Part shown: positions 42,962-51,266 of the stretch, one piece after another
Layout: each line of letters opens with the position of its first letter
Position numbering within the stretch: position 1 is the first letter of the stretch
From: Sphingopyxis sp. CCNWLW2
Lineage (GTDB): Bacteria > Pseudomonadota > Alphaproteobacteria > Sphingomonadales > Sphingomonadaceae
Length of the DNA stretch: 64,000 nt
Assembly: GCF_037095755.1 (NCBI RefSeq)
Contig: NZ_JBAWKJ010000001.1
Coordinates: 871,001-935,000 of the forward strand
Direction: 5' to 3'
The notes under the pieces: model-generated
Seen by the model: only the letters and a program-made list of their open reading frames with translations
Databases searched by the model: none
Told to the model about the DNA's origin: nothing
Translations under genes and position numbers: made by a program

Positions 42962-43480
42962 ATGGCTGACGAGACCAGCGCCGACATCAACAATCCCGCC
43001 CTGCAGCCCAATGGCGAGGACACGAGCCCGGCGATCGGCCTGATTTCGCAATATGTGAAGGATCTGTCGTTCGAAAATCCGAACGCCCCCGCGGTTTATC
43101 AGTGGCAGGACGCGCCGCAGGTCGATGTGCAGTTCAACATCGCCGCCGACAGCGTCGGCGACAATCTGTACGAAGTGACGCTGAAGATCGACGTGACGTC
43201 GAAGACCGATGCGGGCACCAGCTTCGTGATCGACCTGAAATATGCGGGCCTGTTCGGCGTCCGCAACGTCCCCGACGACCAGCTCCAGCCCTTCTTCCTC
43301 GCCGAAGCGCCGCGTATCCTCTTCCCCTTCGCACGCCGCGTCGTTGCCGATGCCGTCCGCGACGGCGGCTTCCCGCCGCTGCTGCTCGAACCGATCGATT
43401 TCCACGGCCTGTTCATGCAGCAGGTCCAGCAGGTCGAAGCCGAGCAGGCGGGCGACGTCGCGCCGGTCGGCCAGGCTTAA
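42962..43480 (+). CDS. secB: Protein-export chaperone SecB
   Basis: A 172-residue tetrameric chaperone that keeps preproteins unfolded for SecA: QYVKDLSFENPNAP, EVTLKIDVTSKTDAGTSFVIDLKYAGLF, EAPRILFPFARRVVADAVRDGGFPPLLLEPIDF. All family-defining blocks are present and the length is normal. It has an unusually long acidic tail. Divergent from the Tim44-like gene, so two envelope-targeting genes share a regulatory gap. Confidence 0.97.
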   Translation: MADETSADINNPALQPNGEDTSPAIGLISQYVKDLSFENPNAPAVYQWQDAPQVDVQFNIAADSVGDNLYEVTLKIDVTSKTDAGTSFVIDLKYAGLFGVRNVPDDQLQPFFLAEAPRILFPFARRVVADAVRDGGFPPLLLEPIDFHGLFMQQVQQVEAEQAGDVAPVGQA

Positions 43481-43504
43481 CCCCCATTCGGGCGGGCTGA
43501 CGGG

Positions 43505-45097
43505 TTGAGCAGCCTCATCAAAAATGTCGGGACGATCGGCGGGCTGACGATGGTCAGCCGGATCTTCGGTTTCGCCCGCGACATGCTGCTCGCCCGCGTG
43601 CTGGGCGCCGGCCTCGCCGCCGACGCCTTCCAGCTCGCCTTCACGCTCCCCAACACCTTTCGCCGCCTGTTCGCCGAGGGCGCCTTCTCGGTCGCCTTCG
43701 TCCCGACATACAGCCGCGCGCTGCATGGCGACGGCGGCGAAGCGGCGGCGGCGAAGTTCGCCGACGACGTGCTCTCGGTCTTCCTCTGGATATTGCTCGC
43801 CTTCTCGGCCGTGATGATGATCGCAATGCCGGGCATCGTGTGGCTGCTCGCGCGCGATTTCCAGGAGGTGCCGGGCAAGTTCGAATTCGCGGTATTCCTG
43901 AGCCGCGTGACCTTCCCCTATCTCGCGCTGGTCAGCCTCGTCGCGATGCTGTCGGGGCTGCTCAATGCGCGCTCGCGCTTCGCGCCGGGCGCCTTTGCGC
44001 CGGTGCTGCTCAATATCGTGCTGATCGGCGGCATCATCACCGGATGGTGGCTGCGCGGGCCGGGAGGCGACGACCGGATCGTTGCCGAAGCGCTATGCGT
44101 CGCGGTGAGCATCGCGGGCGTCGTCCAGCTCGCCTATATGTGGTGGGCGGTGCGCCGCGCCGGGCTGAAGCTGCACTGGCACCTGCCCCGGCTCACGCCC
44201 GAGGTGAAAAAGCTCGGCATGCTGATCCTGCCCGCGACCTTCGGCGCGGGGATTTATCAGATCAGCCAGTTCGTCGACACCTTCTTCGCGACCTCGCTGG
44301 CGCAGGGCTCGCTCACGCTGCTGAAGCTCGCCGACCGGCTCAACCAGCTGCCGCTCGGCATCGTCGGCATCGCGCTCGGCACCGCGATCCTGCCGATGCT
44401 GTCGCGCCATATCCATTCGGGCGACGCCGCCGAGGCGCAGCGATTGCAGGGCAACGCGTTCGAGATCGCAACGCTGCTGACGCTCCCCGCCGCCGCCGCG
44501 CTCGCGATCTGCGCCCCCGCCTTCGTCACCGCCTTTTTCGTCGGCGGCCGCTTCACCGATGCCGACGGCGCGATCATGGCGCAAATCGTCGCGGCGCTCG
44601 TCGCGGGGCTTCCCGCCTATGTCATCGTCAAGATATTGAACCCGGGCTTCTTCGCGCGCGAGGATATGCGCACCCCGGTGTGGACCGCGCTCGCGGCGCT
44701 GATCGTCAACATCGCGATCAACCTCTATGTCGTCGAGCGCTACGGGATCGTCGGGCTCGCGGGCGCGACCGCGGCGTCGGCGTCGCTCAACTGCATCCTG
44801 CTCTACGCGGTGCTCCATCGTCGCGGCTGGTTCCATTTCACCGCGAAACTCGCGGGGCGCATCGCGCGCCAGTTGATCGCGGTCGCCGCGATGTCGGCGC
44901 TGCTGTGGTGGATGATGCCGATGATGGAGCCTTATTATGGCGGCGGTGTATTCGAGCGTATCTGGTCGCTTGCCGCGCTTTGCGCGGCGGGCGGCGCGGT
45001 GTTTTTCGTCGTCGCCTTCCTCGTCGGCGCGCTTGACAAGGATCTGGTCGCCATGCTGACGCGTCGGCGCGGCAAACCTGCCGAAATTCAGGAGTAA
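43505..45097 (+). CDS. murJ: Lipid II flippase MurJ
   Basis: A 530-residue MOP-superfamily transporter with 14 predicted helices that flips lipid II for peptidoglycan synthesis. The start is diagnostic (SSLIKNVGTIGGLTMVSRIFGFARDMLLARVLGAG), followed by FRRLFAEGAFSVAFVPTY and LADRLNQLPLGIVGIALGTAILP. Start codon is TTG 43505; other codons further in would remove helix 1. trpS follows after three bases. Confidence 0.95.
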   Translation: MSSLIKNVGTIGGLTMVSRIFGFARDMLLARVLGAGLAADAFQLAFTLPNTFRRLFAEGAFSVAFVPTYSRALHGDGGEAAAAKFADDVLSVFLWILLAFSAVMMIAMPGIVWLLARDFQEVPGKFEFAVFLSRVTFPYLALVSLVAMLSGLLNARSRFAPGAFAPVLLNIVLIGGIITGWWLRGPGGDDRIVAEALCVAVSIAGVVQLAYMWWAVRRAGLKLHWHLPRLTPEVKKLGMLILPATFGAGIYQISQFVDTFFATSLAQGSLTLLKLADRLNQLPLGIVGIALGTAILPMLSRHIHSGDAAEAQRLQGNAFEIATLLTLPAAAALAICAPAFVTAFFVGGRFTDADGAIMAQIVAALVAGLPAYVIVKILNPGFFAREDMRTPVWTALAALIVNIAINLYVVERYGIVGLAGATAASASLNCILLYAVLHRRGWFHFTAKLAGRIARQLIAVAAMSALLWWMMPMMEPYYGGGVFERIWSLAALCAAGGAVFFVVAFLVGALDKDLVAMLTRRRGKPAEIQE

Positions 45098-45100
45098 GAC

Positions 45101-46099
45101 ATGCGGACGCTATCGGGCATCCAGCCCACCGGAAATTTGCACCTCGGCAATTATCTGGGCGCGATCCGCAACTGGGTGCGGATGCAGGACGAGATGCCGG
45201 GCGAGAAGCTCTATTTCCTCGCCGACCTGCACGCGATCACCGTCTATAACGACCCCGCCGAGCTGACCGCGAACACGCGCGAAATGGCGGCGGCGCTGCT
45301 GGCGGCGGGGATCGACCCCGCGAAATCGATCCTGTTCAACCAGGCGCGCGTTCCCGCGCACGCCGAGCTCGCCTGGCTGCTGTTTTGCACCGCGCGCATC
45401 GGCTGGCTGAACCGGATGACGCAGTTCAAGGAAAAATCGGGCAAGAATCGCGAGGGCGCGAGCGTCGGCCTGTTCGCCTATCCGGTGCTGCAGGCGGCCG
45501 ACGTGCTGATCTATCAGACGACGCATGTGCCGGTTGGTGACGACCAGAAACAGCATCTCGAGCTGGCGCGCGACATCGCGGCCAAGTTCAACCTCGACAC
45601 GGGGACCGAAACCTTCACCCTGCCCGAGCCGACAATCCCCGCCGCCGCGGCACGGATTATGAGCCTGCGCGACGGGTCGGCGAAAATGTCGAAATCGGAC
45701 CCGAGCGATGCGAGCCGCATCAACCTGATCGACGATGCCGACACGATCATGGCGAAGATTCGCAAGGCGAAGACCGACGCCGAACCGCTGCCGTCCGAGG
45801 CCGCGGGGCTCGAAGGGCGCGCGGAAGCACGCAATCTGGTCGCGATCTATGCCGCGATGGCCGACGAGAGCATCGATCAGGTGCTCGCGCGTTTTGCCGG
45901 GCAAGGCTTCGGCGCGTTCAAGCCCGCGCTCGGCGAGCTGCTCGTCGAAACGCTGCGCCCGATCGCGACGCGGCTGAACGAACTCAAGTCCGACCCGGCG
46001 GCGATCGACGCGGCGCTCGAGGCCGGTGCGGCGCGCGCATCGGCGCTCGCCAAGCCGACGCTCGACGCCGCTTATGCCGCGCTGGGGCTCTGCCGCTGA
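45101..46099 (+). CDS. trpS: Tryptophan--tRNA ligase
   Basis: A 332-residue class I aminoacyl-tRNA synthetase. HIGH-like motif [12 protein letters not shown] is at residues 9-20, KMSKS in [13 protein letters not shown], and the Trp pocket region in [40 protein letters not shown]. Normal length. Transcribed with murJ. Confidence 0.97.
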   Translation: MRTLSGIQPTGNLHLGNYLGAIRNWVRMQDEMPGEKLYFLADLHAITVYNDPAELTANTREMAAALLAAGIDPAKSILFNQARVPAHAELAWLLFCTARIGWLNRMTQFKEKSGKNREGASVGLFAYPVLQAADVLIYQTTHVPVGDDQKQHLELARDIAAKFNLDTGTETFTLPEPTIPAAAARIMSLRDGSAKMSKSDPSDASRINLIDDADTIMAKIRKAKTDAEPLPSEAAGLEGRAEARNLVAIYAAMADESIDQVLARFAGQGFGAFKPALGELLVETLRPIATRLNELKSDPAAIDAALEAGAARASALAKPTLDAAYAALGLCR

Positions 46100-46270
46100 C
46101 AGCGCGCTGTTTCGCGGGCGAAATTTCTTGTTTTTGCGGCGCGCGTCCCCATATCGGGACATGGAACCGCCATGCGATGAAACGAGTTCAACCAAGGTTA
46201 AGTCGTATCGGCATAGTCTATGGTACGAGAGCGCGGCTATATGCGCTTCCCGAATTACGGAGCCAAGACG

Positions 46271-46969
46271 ATGAGCAAGATGAATCTTAGGCGGCTGGGC
46301 CTGGCCGCGATGACCGGCGCGGCGTTGGCACTCGCCGGCTGCGCGACGCCGTTCAAGGCCGATGTCGCGCGCTTCCAGTCGCAGCTTCCCGCACCGCAGG
46401 GCCAGAGCTTCGTCGTCGAAGCAAGCAACCCCGCGCTGCAGGGCGGTATCGAGTTCGGCCATTATGCCAATCTGGTCGCCGGCGAACTGACGCGCTACGG
46501 CTATCGCCCCGCGGCGAACGGCGAACGCGCCGATCTGGTCGTGCGCATGGATTATGGCGTCGACAAGGGGCGTGAGCGTGTCGTGTCGAGCCCCGGCTTC
46601 GGCGACCCCTGGTACGGCGGGTACGGCGGCTATTATGGCCGCGGCTTCTATCGCCCGGTGATCGTCAGCGGCCGTGGCGGGCGGCGCTATGTCTATGGCT
46701 ATCGCGACCCCTTCCTGTGGGGCGGCTTCGGCCCGGGCTGGGGCTATAACGACGTGTCGAGCTACACCGTCTACACCAGCGGCCTGAATCTCCAGATCAA
46801 TCGCGCCGCCGACGGATCGCGCCTGTTCGAAGGCCATGCCGAGGCGCAGTCGCGCGACAATAATCTGCAGGCGATCGTCCCGAACCTCGTCGAGGCGATG
46901 TTCACCGGCTTCCCCGGCAATTCGGGCGAGCGCGTGCGGATCACGGTGGCGCCGCCCGAAAAGGGCTGA
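46271..46969 (+). CDS. DUF4136 lipoprotein
   Basis: A 232-residue lipoprotein: signal peptide ending ALALAGC (lipobox Cys about 24), then a DUF4136-like body with EFGHYANLVAGELTRYGYRPAANGERADLVVRMDYGVD and a terminal IVPNLVEAMFTGFPGNSGERVRITV. The middle has a Gly/Tyr-rich insert (residues about 105-165, GGYGGYYGRGFYRP). Start ATG 46271 is preceded by GGAG and gives a standard lipoprotein head. Function unknown. A strong terminator follows. Confidence 0.85.
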   Translation: MSKMNLRRLGLAAMTGAALALAGCATPFKADVARFQSQLPAPQGQSFVVEASNPALQGGIEFGHYANLVAGELTRYGYRPAANGERADLVVRMDYGVDKGRERVVSSPGFGDPWYGGYGGYYGRGFYRPVIVSGRGGRRYVYGYRDPFLWGGFGPGWGYNDVSSYTVYTSGLNLQINRAADGSRLFEGHAEAQSRDNNLQAIVPNLVEAMFTGFPGNSGERVRITVAPPEKG

Positions 46970-46994
46970 ACCGCCTTCCGAGCCAAAGCAAAAG

Positions 46995-47025
46995 GCCCGC
47001 CCTCCGAAAGGAAGGCGGGCTTTTT
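46995..47025 (+). terminator. Rho-independent terminator
   Basis: GCCCGCC and GGCGGGC form a perfect outer stem, extended inward by CTCC/GGAA with one mismatch around a GAAA loop, then TTTTT. It lies 26 bases after the DUF4136 lipoprotein stop. The A-run on the other side suggests it may work in both directions. Confidence 0.9.
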
Positions 47026-47053
47026 GATTCCAGGGGAGAGTAATGCCGGCTTT

Positions 47054-47158
47054 CGACCGGTAGACGCCCTATCAATCATCGTCACCCCGGACTTGATCCG
47101 GGGCCCGCCTTCTTGAAGGAAAAGGCGGGTCCCGGGTCAAGCCCGGGATGACGGAAGT
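47054..47158. repeat. Dispersed REP-like repeat, copy B
   Basis: Near-identical to 33712-33816, including about 26 bases left of the palindromic core. The core (47080-47153) differs from copy A by two T-to-C changes, which restore symmetry, so this copy folds better. It lies between the DUF4136 gene terminator and the end of dnaA. Confidence 0.88.
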
Positions 47159-47214
47159 GGATGAGTGAAGGGCAGCTCTCCACCCCGAACCAGACCGCCA
47201 AACAGCGGCCCGCA

Positions 47215-47258
47215 ACAATGTGCATAGCCCCGGGGATAACCCCGGTATAAGCCTGTGG
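47215..47258. promoter_or_regulatory. Possible DnaA-box-like sites downstream of dnaA
   Basis: Three near matches to the DnaA box complement TGTGGATAA lie close together: TGTGCATAG (47219), GGGGATAAC (47231) and TGTGGATCA (47251). They lie just beyond the dnaA stop. None is a perfect 9-mer, so this is suggestive only. Confidence 0.25.
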
Positions 47259-47259
47259 A

Positions 47260-48624
47260 TCAGCTGTTGAGACTTCGCCGGATCGCGGCGATCTCGGCGT
47301 CGAGTTCGCTGTCGGCGACGCGCAGCGCCTCGACCGTGCGCACCGCGTGGATCACCGTACTATGGTCGCGCCCGCCGAAACGGCGCCCGATTTCGGGATA
47401 GGAGCGCGGGGTGAGTTCCTTCGCGAGATACATCGCGACCTGACGCGGGCGGGCAACCGCGCGGACGCGGCGCTTCGACGACATTTCGGACTTGTCGAGC
47501 CGGTAGTGCGCGCACACCGCGCGCTGGATCTCGTCGATCGTGATGCGCGGGCGCGCGGTGCGGACATTTTCGGCCAGCCGGTCCTCGGCAAGCGCGAGGT
47601 CGACCGTCGTCCCGGTGAGCGCGGCATAGGCGAGCAGCTTGTTGAGCGCGCCTTCGAGTTCGCGGATGTTGCGCGTGAAATGCTTGACCAGATAGGCGAC
47701 GACATTGTCGGGCACGTCGACCATCGGCATCGCGGTCAGCCGCTGGCGGATGATGCGTTCGCGCAGATCGTCCTCGGGCGCCTCGATGTCGGCGACGAGC
47801 CCGCCCGACAGGCGCGAGAGCAGCCGTGCCTCGACCCCGTCGAGCATCGCCGGCGGACGGTCGGCGGTGACGACGAGGCGTTTGCCCGCAGTCATCAGGT
47901 CGTCGATCGTGTGGAGCAATTCTTCCTGCGTCGAATTCTTGCCGATCACGAATTGCAGATCGTCGAGCAGCAGCAGGTCGGCGGCGCGCAGCCGCGCCTT
48001 GAACGCCATCATGTCGCCGCCGCGCATCGCGCCGACGAACTCGAGCATGAATTTTTCCGCCGACATCAGGATGATATTCGCGGTCGGGTGCGCGGCGGCA
48101 TAATCCTGCGCCATCGCCTGAAGGAGGTGCGTCTTGCCCTGCCCGGTGCCCGAGCAGAGATAGAGCGGGTTGAACTGCGGCGTCTCGACCATCGCCATGC
48201 GGCGCGCGGCGTTGGCGGCAAGGATGTTGCTGCGCGCGACGACGAAGCGGTCGAACGACAGGCGCGGGTCGAAGCCCAGCAGCGCGGGATTGGCGGCGGG
48301 CGCCGGCGCCGGCGTGTCGAAGCTCGGCAGCGGCGAGGCGGCGAGCGCCGTCGCGCGATCGTCCGCCGCGGCACCGCCGCGCACCGTGACGCCGCGCACC
48401 GCGGGCAGCTGCTGCCGCCAGGCGAGTTCGAGCCGGTCGCCAAAGCGTTCGTTGATCCAGTTCGCCGAAAAGCGGCTGACGGTTTCGAGCGTCACCACGC
48501 CCGAGAGCGTGCAATAGTCGGCAAAGCGCACGGGCTTCAGCCAATGGTCGAAGGTACGCACGCCCAGGTCGCGGCGCAGCCCTTCGGCGACGCGCGGCCA
48601 GAGCGTTGCGGCATCACCGCTCAT
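47260..48624 (-). CDS. dnaA: Chromosomal replication initiator protein DnaA
   Basis: A 454-residue AAA+ initiator that binds DnaA boxes and melts the origin. Domain I (1-85, ending RGVTVRG) precedes a short Ala/Pro domain II, then the AAA+ core with Walker A GTGQGKTH at 159-166, Walker B LLLLDDLQF near 220, RLSGGLVADIEAPEDDLRERI, and domain IV with GGRDHSTVIHAVRTVEAL. Start ATG 48624 gives the family-like N-terminus MSGDAATLWPRV; a longer open frame to 48759 is not conserved in character. The Walker A Gln (GTGQGKT) is slightly unusual. rpsT is upstream, as in many alphaproteobacteria. Confidence 0.97.
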   Translation of the reverse strand: MSGDAATLWPRVAEGLRRDLGVRTFDHWLKPVRFADYCTLSGVVTLETVSRFSANWINERFGDRLELAWRQQLPAVRGVTVRGGAAADDRATALAASPLPSFDTPAPAPAANPALLGFDPRLSFDRFVVARSNILAANAARRMAMVETPQFNPLYLCSGTGQGKTHLLQAMAQDYAAAHPTANIILMSAEKFMLEFVGAMRGGDMMAFKARLRAADLLLLDDLQFVIGKNSTQEELLHTIDDLMTAGKRLVVTADRPPAMLDGVEARLLSRLSGGLVADIEAPEDDLRERIIRQRLTAMPMVDVPDNVVAYLVKHFTRNIRELEGALNKLLAYAALTGTTVDLALAEDRLAENVRTARPRITIDEIQRAVCAHYRLDKSEMSSKRRVRAVARPRQVAMYLAKELTPRSYPEIGRRFGGRDHSTVIHAVRTVEALRVADSELDAEIAAIRRSLNS

Positions 48625-49063
48625 TGCTCCGCCCTTTGCGTCATGCCCATGCCGATTGATGCTTTCTATCACGCCGTGCCGCCCCCTCAGGTCCCCGCGC
48701 GTCGCACGATCGGGCGGCCGGCCACGCGCCGATTCGTCGCCTGCGCAGGGCGCAGGCATACTATCCGGGGCAGATAGCCCGAGAAGATGCGAATCATGTC
48801 GATGTGGCGGCCACCGGCGAAGGCCGACGACGCACCCTGTCTAGTCAGCCCGCGCCGAGTCGATCAAGGTCTGGCCGTGTAAAAATACTGAAATAAAAAT
48901 CTTGACTCACTAGGGGGGCCGGAATCGCGCCAGAACGTCAATTTATGACTATTTTTCAATGGTTTAAATATGACATTCTAGTGACCAAACAACGAATCGC
49001 CGTAAATCCGTCACTTACCGCGCTGCAACACTATTGCCATCGCGCTGTCACAATATCCGACGC
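48625..49063. other. 439-base intergenic region upstream of dnaA, partly AT-rich
   Basis: I see no gene here. The half nearest dnaA is GC-rich; the stretch 48880-49020 is strikingly AT-rich for this chromosome, with runs such as GTAAAAATACTGAAATAAAA and ATTTTTCAATGGTTTAAATA, and a TCACTAG/CTAGTGA pair (48907 and 48979). It must hold the dnaA promoter and may be part of an origin-type or DnaA-regulated region. No perfect DnaA box was found within it by eye. Confidence 0.6.
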
Positions 49064-49103
49064 AAAAAAGGACCCGCGGGCATGAAGCCAGCGGGTCCTT
49101 TTT
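49064..49103 (-). terminator. Intrinsic terminator of rpsT
   Basis: An inverted repeat (AAAAAGGACCCGC against GCGGGTCCTTTTT) with a 13-base loop lies 23 bases past the rpsT stop on the minus strand. T-runs exist on both strands, so it may be bidirectional. Confidence 0.9.
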
Positions 49104-49126
49104 GTTCCCTTTCGGGACAAAGCGAA

Positions 49127-49390
49127 TCAGGCGATCGCGTTCACGCTCTTGGTCAGGCGCGAGAACTTGCGCGCCACGGTGTTCTTGTGGAGCACACCCT
49201 TGGCAACGCCGCGCGCCATTTCGGGCTGCGCCGCTTTCAGTGCGGTCGCAGCCGCGTCCTTGTCACCGGCGGCGACGGCGTTCTCGACCTTCTTCACCAG
49301 CGTGCGGATGCGCGAAACGCGATTCTTGTTCACGACGGTGCGCGCGGTGTTGCGGCGGATGCGCTTTTTTGCCTGCGGCGTATTGGCCAT
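49127..49390 (-). CDS. rpsT: 30S ribosomal protein S20
   Basis: An 87-residue S20: [39 protein letters not shown], rich in Lys/Arg and helical, a 16S rRNA binder. ATG 49390 is the family start; six extra in-frame codons upstream are not used. The 187 bases upstream to mutM carry its promoter, and a small palindrome, TTGACC/GGTCAA, lies at 49536-49552. Confidence 0.97.
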   Translation of the reverse strand: MANTPQAKKRIRRNTARTVVNKNRVSRIRTLVKKVENAVAAGDKDAAATALKAAQPEMARGVAKGVLHKNTVARKFSRLTKSVNAIA

Positions 49391-49577
49391 AAATTCCTCG
49401 GTTTCCAAACGGTCTAAGTCAGTCGGAGCGCAGCGTCACCGGAGCAGCCGAATCGCGCAAACAGGCGAATCAATGTCCGGATACGGCCGGTTCCGGTAAC
49501 CCGGACCCTGCTCGAAGGGTGCGCGCATAGCCAGCTTGACCCTTTTGGTCAATGCCTATTGCGGGAAAGCGCACGCA

Positions 49578-50387
49578 TTAGCGCTGACATTTGGGGCAAA
49601 AGAAGGTCGAACGGCCCGACTGGACGATCCGCGCGATCGTCCCGCCGCATTCGCACGCCTCGCCCTCGCGCCCATAGACGCGCCAGTCCTTCGCGAAATA
49701 GCCGAGATCGCCTTCAGGACTGAGAAAATCACGCAAGGTCGAGCCGCCGGCCGCGATCGCGGCGATCAGCACCTCCTTGATCGCGGGCACGAGGGTCGCG
49801 AGCCTCGCCTTCGATACGTCGGTGGCAGGTTTCGTCGGCGCGATGCGCGCCATGTTGAGCGCTTCGCACACATAGATATTACCGAGTCCCGCGACGAGCG
49901 TCTGGTCGAGCAGCATCGCCTTGATCGGCGCGCGCCGTCCCGCGAGCGCCTTCGCGAGATAGGCAGCGTCGAAAGCGTCAGACAAGGGCTCGGGACCGAG
50001 CGTGACGAAGGCGGGGAACAAGGTCAGCGGATCGCCGCTGACGAGGTCCACCGATCCGAAACGCCGCGGATCGTGGAGGAACAATCGGTGCCCCGCGGTT
50101 TCGAGCAGCAAATGATCGTGCTTGCCCGCCTCGCCGCCCTCGGTCCGCCAGCGCCCCGACATGCCGAGGTGGAAGATCATATGGTCGTCGCGTTCGGTCG
50201 AGATGACGCCATATTTGGCGCGGCGCGAGAGGGTGGTGACGGTCGCGCCGGTCAGGCGCTGCGCGAGGTCGGCGGGAAAGGGACGGCGGAGGTCGGGGCG
50301 AAAGGTGGTGACCGCGGTCAGTCTTTGCCCTTCGAGGAAAGGCGCAAGGCCGCGAACGGTGGTTTCGACTTCGGGTAGCTCTGGCAT
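49578..50387 (-). CDS. mutM: Formamidopyrimidine-DNA glycosylase
   Basis: A 269-residue bifunctional glycosylase/AP lyase that removes 8-oxoguanine and formamidopyrimidines. MPELPEVETTVRGL supplies the catalytic Pro2 and Glu3, and the C-terminus has the four-cysteine zinc finger CECGGTIARIVQSGRSTFFCPKCQR. ATG 50387 is fixed by the need for Pro at position 2. Divergent from ubiE. Confidence 0.97.
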   Translation of the reverse strand: MPELPEVETTVRGLAPFLEGQRLTAVTTFRPDLRRPFPADLAQRLTGATVTTLSRRAKYGVISTERDDHMIFHLGMSGRWRTEGGEAGKHDHLLLETAGHRLFLHDPRRFGSVDLVSGDPLTLFPAFVTLGPEPLSDAFDAAYLAKALAGRRAPIKAMLLDQTLVAGLGNIYVCEALNMARIAPTKPATDVSKARLATLVPAIKEVLIAAIAAGGSTLRDFLSPEGDLGYFAKDWRVYGREGEACECGGTIARIVQSGRSTFFCPKCQR

Positions 50388-50480
50388 ATCGCGCATCGGG
50401 CTACGCGCCATTTGCGCGGGCGGCAAGGCCCCGCTAAAGGCCGTTCGACTTTACCTCTCCCCCGCAAAGGCGCGTAATCC

Positions 50481-51218
50481 ATGGCCACTCCCGACACCGT
50501 CAGCTTCGGCTATGAGCAGGTCCCCGCGGGCGAGAAGACCGCGATGGTCGGCGAAGTGTTCAGCCGCGTCGCGCGCAAGTACGACATTATGAACGACGCG
50601 ATGTCGGGCGGCATGCACCGGCTGTGGAAAGACCGCTTCGTGCGCCGCGTGAAGCCGCGCGAGGGCGAGACGATCCTCGACATGGCGGGCGGCACCGGCG
50701 ACATCGCCTTTCGCATGGAGCGTTTCGGCGCGAGCATCACCGTCGCCGACATCAACCCCGACATGCTCGGCGTCGGCGTCGAGCGCGCCGCCGAACGCGG
50801 CATCGACACACTGGTGTGGTCCGAACAGAATGCCGAGAAGCTGTCGTTCCCCGATCAGTTTTTCGACGCCTATACGATCGCCTTCGGCATCCGCAACGTC
50901 ACAGACATCCCCGCGGCGCTGCAGGAAGCGCATCGCGTGCTGCGCTATGGCGGCCGTTTCTTCTGCCTCGAATTTTCGACCAACGAATGGCCGGGCTTCG
51001 CGCAGGCCTATGACGCTTACTCGCATCACCTCGTCCCCAAACTCGGCAAGCTGATCGCCGACGACGAGGACAGCTATCGTTATCTGATCGAATCGATCCG
51101 CCGCTTCCCGCCGATGCCGAAATTTGCGCAGATGATCCGCGAAGCCGGCTTCACCGCGGTGAAGGTCGAACCGATCCTCGGCGGTCTCGTCGCGATCCAC
51201 AGCGGGTGGAAGGCGTGA
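50481..51218 (+). CDS. ubiE: Ubiquinone/menaquinone biosynthesis methyltransferase UbiE
   Basis: A 245-residue class I methyltransferase carrying out C-methylation in ubiquinone synthesis. Typical UbiE blocks are VFSRVARKYDIMNDAMSGGMHRLWKDRFV, the SAM loop DMAGGTGDIAFR, YTIAFGIRNVTDI and YRYLIESIRRFPPMPKFAQMIREAGF. ubiB follows 48 bases downstream. The mutM-ubiE-ubiB-coaBC neighbourhood is a conserved alphaproteobacterial arrangement near dnaA. Confidence 0.97.
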   Translation: MATPDTVSFGYEQVPAGEKTAMVGEVFSRVARKYDIMNDAMSGGMHRLWKDRFVRRVKPREGETILDMAGGTGDIAFRMERFGASITVADINPDMLGVGVERAAERGIDTLVWSEQNAEKLSFPDQFFDAYTIAFGIRNVTDIPAALQEAHRVLRYGGRFFCLEFSTNEWPGFAQAYDAYSHHLVPKLGKLIADDEDSYRYLIESIRRFPPMPKFAQMIREAGFTAVKVEPILGGLVAIHSGWKA

Positions 51219-51234
51219 GCGCCGACGCTAGCTT

Positions 51235-51263
51235 CTCCCCTCCCGCAGGCGGGAGGGGGACTT
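51235..51263 (+). repeat. Short palindromic repeat overlapping the ubiB ribosome binding region
   Basis: CCCCTCCCGC and GCGGGAGGGG form a perfect 10-base stem with a 2-base spacer. The right arm GGGAGGGGG lies just before the ubiB ATG (51267) and is its best ribosome-binding match. The same hairpin and the following GGACTT recur twice inside coaBC (55793-55918). Confidence 0.85.
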
Positions 51264-51266
51264 CGA

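Noticed and set aside
48656..48844. A 62-codon plus-strand frame upstream of dnaA
   Set aside because: Arg/Pro/Ser-rich, without a ribosome site or recognisable fold; it lies over the dnaA upstream region.
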